Shown: positions 8,341-17,272, numbered from the stretch's first letter. The stretch: DNA of 64,000 bases from Pseudomonas sp. C2B4 (GCF_013359695.1 NZ_JABFMU010000008.1:72860-136859), one strand, 5' to 3'. A program made the numbers and translations. The notes: generated from the sequence alone by a model not told the origin.

Positions 8341-9871
8341 TGCGAATTCGCAGTTTTTCGCGATCCTCACCAACGTGGGGATGGCCAAACAGGCGAACGC
8401 CGACGCACTCGGCATTCCCTGGAAGATCACCGACATGGGCGTGGGTGATGCCAATAACACCGACCCCATTCCCAATGCGGCGCAAACCCAACTGATCAAC
8501 GAGTGGCGTCGCCGGCCGTTGAATCAGCTCAAAGTTGACCCGGCTAACCCGGCGGTGCTGATTGCCGAGCAGGTTATCCCGGCCGACGAAGGCGGCAAAT
8601 GGATTCGCGAAATCGGTCTGTATGACATCGATGGTGATCTGGTGGCGGTGGCCAACTGTGCGCCAAGCTTCAAGCCTGTCCTGTCGCAAGGCTCGGGGCG
8701 CACGCAGATTGTGCGGATGAATTTCATTGTCACCAGCACCGGCAACATTCAGCTCAAGATCGATCCGTCAGTGGTGCTGGCGACGCGTGAATTTGTCGAA
8801 ATACGCATTCAGGAAGAGCTGTACAAACTCGACAACAAACAGTCGGTGCGAGTCGCCACCACCGAGAACATTGTCCGCTCTGGTCTACTGACCATCGACG
8901 GCGTGCTGTTGGCCGCTGGCGATCGGGTGCTGGTGAAGAATCAGACGGCCAGCAAGGATAACGGCCTGTACATCGCGGCGGCGGGCGCGTGGCCCCGGGC
9001 CTTGGATGCTGACAGCAATGCCGAGGTGACCTCGGCGTTGCTGGTGTCGGTCGAGCAGGGCGCAAGCCTGTCTGATACGCGTTGGCAATTGGTGACGGAT
9101 GGCGCGATTGTCTTGGGCACCACGCCGCTGACGTTTCAGAGCGTGACCCAGGGGTTTGCACCGATCAATGCCCCGGTGTTGATCAGTCCCACGGCCAATA
9201 CCCCGCTTCAGTTCGACAGCAGCAAATTGTTGGCGAATACCGAGTTTGTGCAACGGGCACTGGGCAGTTATTCAGGGCAGGTCAACTACGTCGCCGATAC
9301 GATTTTAACGGCGGCAGATGTCGGCAAACTGGTGTTGTTCTCGGTCGGAACCCAGATCACGCTGCCTGACGCGTCGGCGGTCCCGGCTGGTGGGCTGATT
9401 TCGATCATTAATTGGGGTGGGGCTCCCGTGACCGTGAAGGTCAAGACTGGCGATTCTCTGAGCAATTTGGCAGGGGGCACGGGGTCTATCGTCCTGCCTG
9501 CGGGAACCCTTGGGGTTTTCCGTCGCGGTTTGGCGGTGGGTAGCTGGGGCTTGGATAGCGGGGATGCGGCGCTGAAATACTCGCCGATGTTTGGCGCATC
9601 GCTGTTACAAAACGGCTCCCATAAGTTTCCGAGCGGCCTGATCATGCAGTGGGGCAACGTAAACGTCACCGCAGTCAACACGAACTCAATCTTTACTTTT
9701 CCGATTGCATTTCCAAACCTTTTGCTTGGTGTAACGGTCACCGGCAACGTCGTTGGTGGCAGCGGGATCGGGGTGTCTGTTCAAGATGGGATTCCAAAAG
9801 CAGCGGCTACGAACACTACGTTCAGGTCGAACGCCACCGGGAACCACATGATCTTCGCCATCGGTTACTAA
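8333..9871 (+). CDS. Tail fibre protein (receptor binding)
   Basis: A 512-residue fibre. Residues 1-165 form the conserved N-terminal collar domain (DUF3751-like: FFAILTNVGMAKQANADALG, WIREIGLYDIDGDLVAVAN) that attaches to the baseplate. A middle part repeats short beta segments, including DNGLYIAAAGAWPRALDAD. The C-terminal domain starts near NGSHKFPSGLIMQWG and resembles gp53-like fibre tips. The tip should set host range and is expected to be the most variable part of the phage. A fibre chaperone gene follows 10 bases later. Confidence 0.9.
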   Translation: MIDANSQFFAILTNVGMAKQANADALGIPWKITDMGVGDANNTDPIPNAAQTQLINEWRRRPLNQLKVDPANPAVLIAEQVIPADEGGKWIREIGLYDIDGDLVAVANCAPSFKPVLSQGSGRTQIVRMNFIVTSTGNIQLKIDPSVVLATREFVEIRIQEELYKLDNKQSVRVATTENIVRSGLLTIDGVLLAAGDRVLVKNQTASKDNGLYIAAAGAWPRALDADSNAEVTSALLVSVEQGASLSDTRWQLVTDGAIVLGTTPLTFQSVTQGFAPINAPVLISPTANTPLQFDSSKLLANTEFVQRALGSYSGQVNYVADTILTAADVGKLVLFSVGTQITLPDASAVPAGGLISIINWGGAPVTVKVKTGDSLSNLAGGTGSIVLPAGTLGVFRRGLAVGSWGLDSGDAALKYSPMFGASLLQNGSHKFPSGLIMQWGNVNVTAVNTNSIFTFPIAFPNLLLGVTVTGNVVGGSGIGVSVQDGIPKAAATNTTFRSNATGNHMIFAIGY

Positions 9872-9881
9872 GGGGAAATAC

Positions 9882-10307
9882 ATGTTCGCGTCAAAAGCAA
9901 CTCGCGGCTTCTATGACGCCGCAATCCATGCCTCAATGCCGGCGGATGTGGTGGAAATCAGCGCCGAGGATCATGCCGCGCTGATGGATGGTCAAAGTAC
10001 GGGCAAGGTGATTGACTGGGGGAATGATGGCTATCCGGTCCTAGTCGATCCACCAGCGCCGCCTCCGGAGTATTTCGCGGAGATTGAGCGTGCTTGGCGT
10101 GATGGGCAGCTTGCGGCGACTGATGGCGTTGTTTCGCGCCATCGGGACGAGCTGGAAGCGGGCCAGGAAACCACATTGACGCTTGCGCAATACGCCGAGC
10201 TTCAGGCGTACCGCCGAACACTGCGCAATTGGCCAGAGTCCGGCGAGTTTCCGTTGACTGAACACCGCCCGTCAGCACCGCTTTGGTTGAGTGACCCGCT
10301 CCCATAA
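9882..10307 (+). CDS. Tail fibre assembly chaperone
   Basis: A 141-residue protein of the Caudo_TAP type. The N-terminal FYDAAIHASMPADVVEIS and HAALMDGQSTGKVI segments and the proline-rich hinge (VDPPAPPPE) are typical, followed by a helical C-terminal part ending SAPLWLSDPLP. These chaperones aid folding and trimerisation of the fibre encoded just upstream, usually as a matched pair exchanged together. A strong hairpin-T terminator follows the stop directly. Confidence 0.85.
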   Translation: MFASKATRGFYDAAIHASMPADVVEISAEDHAALMDGQSTGKVIDWGNDGYPVLVDPPAPPPEYFAEIERAWRDGQLAATDGVVSRHRDELEAGQETTLTLAQYAELQAYRRTLRNWPESGEFPLTEHRPSAPLWLSDPLP

Positions 10308-10308
10308 A

Positions 10309-10335
10309 CGCCCCGCACTGACGGGGCGTTTTCTT
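10309..10335 (+). terminator. Rho-independent terminator after fibre genes
   Basis: CGCCCCG (10309-10315) pairs with CGGGGCG (10322-10328) around a 6-nt loop, followed by TTTTCTTTT. It lies directly after the fibre chaperone stop and would end or attenuate the baseplate/fibre transcript. Confidence 0.85.
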
Positions 10336-10368
10336 TTCCGTTACGCGCAACACGAACCTCTCAATCAG

Positions 10369-10401
10369 CCTCGCACCCGCGGGGATTTTTCATGTCTGGA
10401 G
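10369..10401 (+). terminator. Hairpin, T-tract and CTGGAG linker before sheath
   Basis: CCTCGC (10369-10374) can pair with GCGGGG (10379-10384, one G-T pair) over a 4-nt loop. Five T (10386-10390) and CTGGAG (10396-10401) follow, ten bases before the sheath ATG. Weaker stem than the other copies of this layout. Confidence 0.5.
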
Positions 10402-10411
10402 ATCAAGCCTT

Positions 10412-11575
10412 ATGAGTTTCTTTCACGGCGTGACCGTCACCAACGTCGACACCGGTGCGCGACCCATTGCCCTGCCGGCGTCCTCGATCATCGGCCTGGT
10501 CGACACCTTCACCCCCGGCCCGGCGGCCAGTGCTCAGGTCAACGACCTGTTGCTGATCACCAACGAGCGTGAGGCGATTGCCGCGTGGGGGCCGGACGCA
10601 GCCATCACCAAGGCCTGTCAGGCTATCTACACCCGCGCCAAGGCGGTGATTGTCGCCTGTGGGGTGGCCAAGCTGGCGGATCCGGCGGAACAGACCTCGG
10701 CGATCATCGGCGGGGTGTTGGCGGACGGTAAGCGCACCGGCCTGCAGGCTCTGCGCGATGGCAAAAGCCGGTTCAACGCGCAGCCGCGTCTGTTGATCAT
10801 CCCCAAGCACAGTGCGACCCAGGCGGTGGGCACCGCCCTGGTAGCCCTGGCCGACAAGCTACGTGGTCTCGCCATCCTCGATGGCCCGAACACCACCGAC
10901 GAAGCCGTCATCGAATACGCCGAAAACTTCGGCGCCAAGCGGGCCTTTCTGGTCGACCCCGGCGTGCAGTACTGGGACACCACTGCCGATGCGACCATCG
11001 ACGCACCGGGCTCGGCCTGGACGGCGGGTCTGTTCGCCTGGACCGATAGCGAATACGGCTTCTGGGCCTCTCCGTCGAACAAGGAATTTGTTGGCATCAC
11101 CGGTACCGGCCGGCCGATTGAATACCTCGACGGTGACGAAACCTGTCGGGCCAATCTGCTCAACAACGCCAATGTTGCCACCATCATCCGTGACGACGGT
11201 TATCGCTTGTGGGGCAACCGCACCCTGGCAAGCGATCCGAAATGGTCCTTCGTTACCCGCGTGCGGACCATGGACATCGTCATGGACGCGATCCTTTACG
11301 GCCACAAGTGGGCGGTCGACCGCTCGATCACTGCGACGTACGTCAAGGACGTGACCGAAGGCTTGCAGGCGTTCATGCGCGACCTGAAGGCTCAGGGCGC
11401 AATCATCAACTTCGAAGTGTTCGCCGATCCGGACCTGAACACCGCCAGCCAGCTCGAGCAGGGCAAGGTGTTCTGGAACATCCGCTTTACCGATGTGCCG
11501 CCGGCCGAAAACCCCAACTTCCGCGTCGAAGTCACCAATCAGTGGTTGACCGAAGTCCTCGACACTGCCGCTTAA
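10412..11575 (+). CDS. Contractile tail sheath protein
   Basis: A 387-residue sheath protein of the P2 FI type. It starts with the typical MSFFHGVTVTNVDTGARPI and GLVDTFTPG segment, and has the central YAENFGAKRAFLVDP stretch. The conserved C-terminal half (SPSNKEFVGITGTGRPIEY, RLWGNRTLASDPKWSF, and the VEVTNQWLTEVLDTAA end) forms the contractile domain. The sheath polymerises around the tube and contracts on infection. Tube gene follows after 12 bases. Intact. Confidence 0.95.
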   Translation: MSFFHGVTVTNVDTGARPIALPASSIIGLVDTFTPGPAASAQVNDLLLITNEREAIAAWGPDAAITKACQAIYTRAKAVIVACGVAKLADPAEQTSAIIGGVLADGKRTGLQALRDGKSRFNAQPRLLIIPKHSATQAVGTALVALADKLRGLAILDGPNTTDEAVIEYAENFGAKRAFLVDPGVQYWDTTADATIDAPGSAWTAGLFAWTDSEYGFWASPSNKEFVGITGTGRPIEYLDGDETCRANLLNNANVATIIRDDGYRLWGNRTLASDPKWSFVTRVRTMDIVMDAILYGHKWAVDRSITATYVKDVTEGLQAFMRDLKAQGAIINFEVFADPDLNTASQLEQGKVFWNIRFTDVPPAENPNFRVEVTNQWLTEVLDTAA

Positions 11576-11587
11576 GGAGCCGCACCC

Positions 11588-12097
11588 ATGGCAATGATTC
11601 CCGAAACCCTGGCGAACATGAACCTGTTCGCCGATGGCGTCAGCTTTCAAGGCGACGTGCCCAGCCTGACTCTGCCGAAACTCACGCTAAAAACCGAAGA
11701 GCACCGCGGCGGCGGGATGGATGCGCCGGTCGAGCTGGACATGGGCATGGAGAAACAGGAAGCCGGTTTTACCACCACTGGCGTGCGCCGCGAATCGCTG
11801 AAGTTCTTCGGCCTGGCCGACTGTACTGCGTTCAATGGCACCTTCCGCGGCGCCTTCAAGGGCCTCAAAGGCAAGATCACGCCGGTGATCGTCACCTTGC
11901 GTGGCCTGCTCAAAGAGGTCGACATGGGCGACTGGAAGGCGGGGGACAAGGCCGAGATCAAACACAACGTGGCCGTCACCTACTACAAGCTGGAAGTCGA
12001 CGGTCGCCTGATTTACGAGATCGACCCGCTCGGCATGAAGCGCGTGATCAATGGCGTCGACCAGCTCGCCGCCCAACGTTCGGCCCTGGGCCTGTAA
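11588..12097 (+). CDS. Major tail tube protein
   Basis: A 169-residue P2 FII-type tube protein. It has NLFADGVSFQGDVPSLTLPKL at the start and the conserved GMDAPVELDMGMEKQEAGF segment. It ends with RLIYEIDPLGMKRVINGVD. Hexamers stack to form the DNA conduit inside the sheath. Ribosome site AAGGAG lies upstream of the ATG. Sheath, tube and the assembly protein E are closely spaced and probably co-translated. Confidence 0.95.
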   Translation: MAMIPETLANMNLFADGVSFQGDVPSLTLPKLTLKTEEHRGGGMDAPVELDMGMEKQEAGFTTTGVRRESLKFFGLADCTAFNGTFRGAFKGLKGKITPVIVTLRGLLKEVDMGDWKAGDKAEIKHNVAVTYYKLEVDGRLIYEIDPLGMKRVINGVDQLAAQRSALGL

Positions 12098-12109
12098 GGA
12101 GCTTTTCTG

Positions 12110-12412
12110 ATGAGCAAACTAACCAAACTCCCGGTCTGGATGAACCTGCGCGCCGATGCCGTGACCGTGACCCTGAGCAAGGTGATCGAGGCCAACAGCG
12201 TGCAGGTCGACAAGCTCACCCTGCGGGCACCGACCGTGCGTGACATTCGGGCGGCCACCCAGGCCAGCAACGGTGATGACGAGCAGCGCGAGCTGATCCT
12301 GTTCGCCTCGCTGACCGAGGTCAGCCCCAATGACCTAGAGACACTGGCGCTCAAGGACTACACCCGCCTGCAGGCCGGCTATTTTCGCCTGGTGCAGGAT
12401 GACGAGCTTTGA
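12110..12412 (+). CDS. Tail assembly chaperone gpE
   Basis: A 100-residue protein between tube and tape measure, where P2-like phages encode gpE. The KVIEANSVQVDKLTLRAPTVRDI segment and the PNDLETLALKDYTRLQAGYF end are typical of this tail assembly family, which coats the tape measure during tail growth. A second short frame (12399-12524) overlaps its end, as in E/E' pairs. Confidence 0.88.
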   Translation: MSKLTKLPVWMNLRADAVTVTLSKVIEANSVQVDKLTLRAPTVRDIRAATQASNGDDEQRELILFASLTEVSPNDLETLALKDYTRLQAGYFRLVQDDEL

Positions 12413-12524
12413 CCCGACGGTGCAGAAACGGCTGGCCAAGCGATTGGCCGCCGAACTGAATTTTTCCGCCGCGGAAATCGAGACCATGCGCTTTGATCGC
12501 GTGGTCTGGTGGTTGTCGGATTGA
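12399..12524 (+). CDS. gpE' tail assembly extension (overlapping frame)
   Basis: A 41-residue frame (MTSFDPTVQK... to VVWWLSD) overlaps the end of gpE and stops 16 bases before the tape measure gene. In P2, E' is made as a gpE-E' fusion by ribosomal frameshifting. Here the frame is also open upstream through the last part of gpE, so a shift of +1 (or -2) would fuse the two; the ATG at 12399 could also serve as an independent start. The position and small size fit E'. The shift site itself is not identified with certainty. Confidence 0.65.
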   Translation: MTSFDPTVQKRLAKRLAAELNFSAAEIETMRFDRVVWWLSD

Positions 12525-12540
12525 AGGCAGGAGGTAGCGC

Positions 12541-15093
12541 ATGGCAGGTAAATTAGCGCTCGCGCTGGAGATCGGCGGCGCCGTTAACTCGTCGCTGGGC
12601 GCCGCCTTCAGCTCGGTCGAAGGCCGAATCAAGAAACTGGAGGACAAGGGCAACCGGACCAAGGTGTTGAAGAACACCATTGGCGAAACCATGCGCCTGC
12701 GTGACGAGTGGAAAAAGGCGCATGACAGCGGGGTAGCCTCGGCGTCCAGTCTGCTGCGTAAGCTTGAAGGTAACCTCGACAGCTTGCGTAAACAGGGCGT
12801 GCAGGTCGGCAACCTGCGCAAGGAATACCAACAGCTGCAGCGGGTGGCCAAGGCCACCGATCTGCAGCTCAAGGGCCAGCAGCAGATCGAGCAGGGCAAG
12901 TCTGGGCTCAAGTCGAACCTCGGCCAGGCCGTGGTTGGAATCGGCGCCTTGGGCGTAGCGGGTAAGGTCAGCGCGGACTATCAGGCGATCATTCGCGACA
13001 TCGCGATCAAGTCCAACGTGGCCAATCAGCCGCAAGAGGCCGAGATGTCGCGCACGGTGATTCAGACCGCGCAGGACACCGGCATGGCCCGCAACGACGT
13101 GGCGGAGCTGGTCAATCAATTGGTCGGTGCGGGTATGGAGTTGGACAAGGCGCTGGCCTATGCCCCCGTCGCGGCCAAGTTCGCCATCGGGCAGGGTTCC
13201 AGCGGCGTCGATACCGCCAGCATGATTCAGGCCCTGCAACAGAACGCCAAGATCACCGACCCCAAGGAAATGCAAAAAGCCCTGGAGGCCATTGCCATGC
13301 AGGGGCAGGCCGGCAGCTTCGAAGCCGCCGACATGGCCAAGTGGTTTCCGCAACTGTTGGCGGGCATGGAGAAAAACGGCAGCACCGGCCTGGATGCGGT
13401 CACCTCGTTGGGAGCGATGCTGCAGGTGCAGATGAAGACCGCCGGCGGTTCAGATGAGGCGGCCAACAACCTGAAAAACTGGATGGAGAAAATCGGTTCC
13501 GGGGACGTGGTCAAGGCCTACAAGGATGCCGGCATTGACTATCAGTCTTCGCTCAACACCGGCATCCAGAACGGCATGTCGACCCTGGAGTCCAGCTTTG
13601 CCCTGGCCATGAAATACGTGCAGGCCACCGACCCGGCCAAGGCCGCGAAAATGGCCGAGGCCCAGGCGAAGATCAGCAAGGAAACCGATCCCGAGAAAGC
13701 CAAGGCGATGCTCGAGGCCCTGGAGAAATCCCTGCGCACCGGCGACCTCTTTGCCGACATGCAGGTCAAGGCCGCGTTGACAGCCTACTCGGCGAACCGT
13801 GGGCTGTATGAGGACCTGAAAACCCAGGCCAAGGACGCTGGCGGCATCCTCGACAAGAACCTGGCCGAACGTCGAGAGACATCGGCGCAGGCTTGGCGCG
13901 AGACCACCCAGGCGGTGGACGATGCCATGCGCAGCATCGGTGACGCGATTCGCCCGGCAACCGATCTGGTGGCCAAGGGCATCACCAACGTGGCGCAGAA
14001 GTTGACCAGCCTGTCGGACGGTTCGCAATCCGTAGTGTTTGGCATCACCGCCACAGTGGCGGGGTTCGTCGCGCTGAAAACGGCCCTGAATGGCCTCAAG
14101 GTGGTCCGGGGTCTGGCCAACCTCGGACGTGGTGCAGCGCTCAGTCGCGGCGGTAATGCTGGTACGAGCGAAATAAAGACCGGAAACAAGGCGGTCGATG
14201 CCGGCCTGGGTGTGCTGGGCAAGCTGATGGGGTCCAGCAATGACCCCACCGGTGGTTCAGGTAGCGAGCCGCAACGCGTGTTTGTGGTGAATGCCGGTGC
14301 CTTCGGCAGCCTCGGGGCGAGCACGTCAGCGGCGGGGCCGGGTCGTGGCTCGCGGCGCAGTCGACGGTCAAGGCGACGTCAGTCCGTTGCCGACCGGACC
14401 TCACCGCGCTTTGTGCCGTCGGCGCCGAGCATATCGGGCAAGACACTGGGATTAGCGGCGACTGAGGCCGGGAGCCTGGGCAAGGTGGTCGGCACCCTCG
14501 GTAAGGTCACTCAGTTCACCAAGCGTCTACCCGGTGGTGCTGTCTTTGATGCCGGCGCCATGGCGCTCGACACGGCGATGAACGCCACCACGCAGGATGA
14601 AAAGGCCGAAGGCTACGGCTCTGCTGCGGGCAATCTCGGCGGATCCTTGGCCGGTGCGGCAGCGGGCGCGGCGATTGGCTCGATGGTGCCGGTGATCGGT
14701 ACGGCGATTGGCGGTGCCATCGGCGCCATCCTCGGCGGCATGGGGGGCGAATCTCTCGGTGGCTTCCTCGGTAAGAAACTGTTTGGCGGTGACGACGCCG
14801 ACAAGGGCAGCAAGCCGGCGGGACTGGGCGATGTGACCCGCTCACTGGCTGAGGCCACACCGGCACCCGCCACCGCGCCTGTCCTGGCCAAGGTGGTGGA
14901 GGCGTCCAAGGCGGCACCACCCAAGGTCGACCAGCAATTCACCTTCTCGCCGACCATCGGCGTCACGGTGCAGGGCGACGTAAAAGACCCGGCACGCTTG
15001 GCGGCCGAACTCGCCCCGCACCTGCAGCGGCAATTTGACGATTTTGCGCGCCAGGCTGCAGCCCGACAGATGTCCGACGAGCCACACATTTAA
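12541..15093 (+). CDS. Tail tape measure protein
   Basis: An 850-residue protein that sets tail length. Residues 1-130 are coiled-coil rich (charged heptads around KLEDKGNRTK and RKLEGNLDSLRKQG). A typical TMP core follows (ADYQAIIRDIAIKSNVANQP, LVNQLVGAGMELDKALAYAPVAAKF). A run of small residues and glycine forms membrane-compatible segments in the C-terminal half (IGSMVPVIGTAIGGAIGAILGG). Around residues 600-617 there is a highly basic Arg/Ser patch. The ribosome site GGAGGTAGCGC precedes the ATG. Intact and of usual size for this tail length class. Confidence 0.95.
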   Translation: MAGKLALALEIGGAVNSSLGAAFSSVEGRIKKLEDKGNRTKVLKNTIGETMRLRDEWKKAHDSGVASASSLLRKLEGNLDSLRKQGVQVGNLRKEYQQLQRVAKATDLQLKGQQQIEQGKSGLKSNLGQAVVGIGALGVAGKVSADYQAIIRDIAIKSNVANQPQEAEMSRTVIQTAQDTGMARNDVAELVNQLVGAGMELDKALAYAPVAAKFAIGQGSSGVDTASMIQALQQNAKITDPKEMQKALEAIAMQGQAGSFEAADMAKWFPQLLAGMEKNGSTGLDAVTSLGAMLQVQMKTAGGSDEAANNLKNWMEKIGSGDVVKAYKDAGIDYQSSLNTGIQNGMSTLESSFALAMKYVQATDPAKAAKMAEAQAKISKETDPEKAKAMLEALEKSLRTGDLFADMQVKAALTAYSANRGLYEDLKTQAKDAGGILDKNLAERRETSAQAWRETTQAVDDAMRSIGDAIRPATDLVAKGITNVAQKLTSLSDGSQSVVFGITATVAGFVALKTALNGLKVVRGLANLGRGAALSRGGNAGTSEIKTGNKAVDAGLGVLGKLMGSSNDPTGGSGSEPQRVFVVNAGAFGSLGASTSAAGPGRGSRRSRRSRRRQSVADRTSPRFVPSAPSISGKTLGLAATEAGSLGKVVGTLGKVTQFTKRLPGGAVFDAGAMALDTAMNATTQDEKAEGYGSAAGNLGGSLAGAAAGAAIGSMVPVIGTAIGGAIGAILGGMGGESLGGFLGKKLFGGDDADKGSKPAGLGDVTRSLAEATPAPATAPVLAKVVEASKAAPPKVDQQFTFSPTIGVTVQGDVKDPARLAAELAPHLQRQFDDFARQAAARQMSDEPHI

Positions 15094-15102
15094 GGAGGGG
15101 CC

Positions 15103-15948
15103 ATGCCCTACATGGAGCAATTGCAATCCGGGCTCAAGTACCTGGTGGATGCTGGCGAGGCGGGGCGGACCAGCTTGGACGGTATGCTGGGACCGCTCAA
15201 CGGCGCGATCAGCGACATGACCGGCGCTGCAAGTGAGCTGGAGGGACTGCCGATTGTCGGTCCCGCCATCGGCGCCAAGGTGCAGCGGAGGATGAGCGTG
15301 ATCAATGCGGCGCAGTCCAAGGCGGGAGAGGTTGCGGCCAAGTACAGCCAGGCGGTGAGCGCTGCCGGGCAAGTGCAGGAACGCCTGGGTACGCTCAAGG
15401 AGCAAGCGGCCAAGGCCAGCGCCGCTGCCATTCGCATCGCCGGTCAGATCAGTCCGTCGCTGGGCAACATCCTGCCCACTGGGACCTTGGTGCAGCCAGC
15501 CATGCCTGGTGCGGAGGCGGTCAAGCCGTTCCCGCACCTGTTGATCCTGCAGCCACTGCAACCCAACGCCCAGCCGTACTACTTCAACCTGGATACCGCG
15601 GCCTTCGATGAATTGCGTCGACAGTCATCCTTTCGCTGGGCCGGTCAGGAACGCCTGACGCGCAGCATTGCCCAGCAAGCGGTCGGGCAGGGCGAGGACA
15701 AATTGAGCCTCAAGGGCGCGATATTTCCCGGCCACAAGGGCGGGCTCAAGCAACTGGATACCCTGCGCAGCATCGGCCGCACTCTACAGCCGCTGACCCT
15801 GACCACCGGTTACGGAGAAGTGCTGGGCACCTGGTGCCTGCTCAGTGTCGACGAAGAGCAGTCGCATCTGCTCGCCGGTGGCATTCCGCGTAAACAGAGT
15901 TTTAGCCTGGAGTTTGTCAGCTATGGCAATGACCTGCAGAACGTCTGA
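15103..15948 (+). CDS. Tail protein gpU (baseplate/tape-associated)
   Basis: A 281-residue protein. The C-terminal half from about residue 145 (FPHLLILQPLQPN, SSFRWAGQERLTR, GAIFPGHKGGLKQLDTLRSIG) is the P2 gpU domain. The N-terminal half is alanine-rich and helical. Canonical gpU is about 160 residues, so this is an extended version. A strong AAGGAGGGG ribosome site lies before the ATG, and the 3' end overlaps gpX. GpU probably sits in the baseplate hub with X and D. Confidence 0.85.
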   Translation: MPYMEQLQSGLKYLVDAGEAGRTSLDGMLGPLNGAISDMTGAASELEGLPIVGPAIGAKVQRRMSVINAAQSKAGEVAAKYSQAVSAAGQVQERLGTLKEQAAKASAAAIRIAGQISPSLGNILPTGTLVQPAMPGAEAVKPFPHLLILQPLQPNAQPYYFNLDTAAFDELRRQSSFRWAGQERLTRSIAQQAVGQGEDKLSLKGAIFPGHKGGLKQLDTLRSIGRTLQPLTLTTGYGEVLGTWCLLSVDEEQSHLLAGGIPRKQSFSLEFVSYGNDLQNV

Positions 15949-16129
15949 CGGGGATCTGCTCGATGTCCTCTGTCAGCACTATTACGGCCACCTCAATGGC
16001 AGCGTCGAGGCGGTGCTGGGCGCCAATCAGGGGCTGGCCGATGAGCCGCAACCCTACCGTGCCGGGCTGCTGATCGTATTGCCGGATCTGCCGACGTCGA
16101 CTGAGGCACTGATTCGGCTGTGGGATTGA
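15923..16129 (+). CDS. Tail protein X (LysM-like)
   Basis: A 68-residue gpX-type protein. DGDLLDVLCQHYYGHLNGSVEAVLGANQGLA is a LysM-like module, as in P2 gpX, which binds near the tail tip. The ATG at 15923 overlaps the end of gpU by 26 bases, giving the usual family length; an in-frame ATG also lies two codons later. A further upstream in-frame start would give an unusually long N-terminus and is not preferred. Confidence 0.88.
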   Translation: MAMTCRTSDGDLLDVLCQHYYGHLNGSVEAVLGANQGLADEPQPYRAGLLIVLPDLPTSTEALIRLWD

Positions 16130-16150
16130 TCCCGAGTAAACGCAACCACG

Positions 16151-16185
16151 AACCCCGCCCTGTGCGGGGTTTGTTATTTCTGGAG
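16151..16185 (+). terminator. Hairpin, T-rich tract and CTGGAG linker before gpD
   Basis: AACCCCGC (16151-16158) pairs with GCGGGGTT (16164-16171) over a 5-nt loop, followed by TGTTATTT and CTGGAG (16180-16185), eight bases before the gpD ATG. Fourth copy of the linker layout. Confidence 0.65.
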
Positions 16186-16193
16186 CCTGGACC

Positions 16194-17243
16194 ATGCAAC
16201 CCACTTTTCGCCTTGTGGCGGACGGCAAGGACATCACCGCTCTGATCAACGACCGGCTGTTGATGCTGCGCACCTCGGATAAACCCGGCATGGAGTCGGA
16301 CGAGTTCGAGTTGCGCATCGATGACCGTGATCAGGCCGTCGCCTTGCCCAGCCGCGGGGCGCACATCGAGCTTTACCTGGGCTATGTCGGCCAACCCCTG
16401 ACCCGGCAGGGGCGTTATGCGGTCGACGAGGTCGAGTTGTCGGGACCGCCGGACACTCTGGTGATTCGCGGCAAGGCCAGTGACATGCGCGGCAGTGGCA
16501 AGACCACGCGCAGTGGCAGTTGGGAGAACGTGTCCCTGCAACAGGTCGTCAGCGATGTGGCGGCGCGCAATGGCTGGGAGCCGGCGTGTTCGGTGACCAC
16601 CAAGGTGCCGCGCATCGACCAGTTCAACGAATCGGACTTCCACTTCATCACCCGGCTGGCCAGGCAGTACGACTGCACGGCCAAGGTCGGCGAAGGCAAG
16701 TTACTGGTGCTGCCGCGCCAGGCCGGGCAGAGCGCGAGCGGCAAAGCCCTGCCGGCGGTCACGATCGGGCGACAGGATGTCAGCCGCTACCAGTTCCGCC
16801 TCGGCGATAAGTCCACGCACAAGGCGGTGCGCACCAAGTCTCAGGACAAGAAAACCGGCGCGCTGCAGGTCGTCGAGTTGGATAACGACGACGCCCCGAA
16901 TGGTCTGCCACCGGTGCACACCGACCGGCACATCTATCCGAACAAATCCGCCGCCGAACAGGCGGCCAAGGCCCGCTTGGCCGCATTCAACCGCAGCACC
17001 GCCGGCGTGCGCCTCGAAATGCGTGGCCGAATCGACCTGTTCGCCGAAATCACCATCACCGCCCAAGGCTTCAAGGTCGGCCTGGATGGCGAGTACCTGG
17101 TGGATTCGGTCGAGCAGTCGTTTACTCCGTCCGGCTGGACCACCGCGGTCGAGTGCAACGGCGGCAAGAAAGGCAAGGCCACCGCCAAAGGCAAAAAGAA
17201 AAAAGCCCAGCAACAGCTCAAGGTCGTGAATCTCAAACCCTGA
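16194..17243 (+). CDS. Late control / tail hub protein gpD
   Basis: A 349-residue protein of the P2 gpD and phage late-control D family, the baseplate hub that joins spike to tube. It has the PTFRLVADGKDITALINDRL start and the SDEFELRIDDRDQAVALP motif. The central ESDFHFITRLARQYDCTAKVGEGKLLVLP segment is typical. It ends in a lysine-rich tail (KKGKATAKGKKKKAQQQL). It closes the tail genes and is followed by a C-tract and the endolysin gene. Confidence 0.93.
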   Translation: MQPTFRLVADGKDITALINDRLLMLRTSDKPGMESDEFELRIDDRDQAVALPSRGAHIELYLGYVGQPLTRQGRYAVDEVELSGPPDTLVIRGKASDMRGSGKTTRSGSWENVSLQQVVSDVAARNGWEPACSVTTKVPRIDQFNESDFHFITRLARQYDCTAKVGEGKLLVLPRQAGQSASGKALPAVTIGRQDVSRYQFRLGDKSTHKAVRTKSQDKKTGALQVVELDNDDAPNGLPPVHTDRHIYPNKSAAEQAAKARLAAFNRSTAGVRLEMRGRIDLFAEITITAQGFKVGLDGEYLVDSVEQSFTPSGWTTAVECNGGKKGKATAKGKKKKAQQQLKVVNLKP

Positions 17244-17244
17244 C

Positions 17245-17272
17245 GGCCGAAGTGGCCCCCCCCCCCCTGGAG
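17245..17272 (+). repeat. 12-C homopolymer in gpD-endolysin linker
   Basis: GGCC (17245-17248), GAAGT, GGCC (17254-17257) can form a short hairpin. Twelve consecutive C (17256-17267) follow and then TGGAG, giving CTGGAG at 17267-17272 before the endolysin ATG at 17281. The tract lies in the place where the other linkers carry T-runs. Homopolymers this long slip readily; here a length change would alter spacing upstream of the ribosome site rather than break a frame. Confidence 0.75.
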
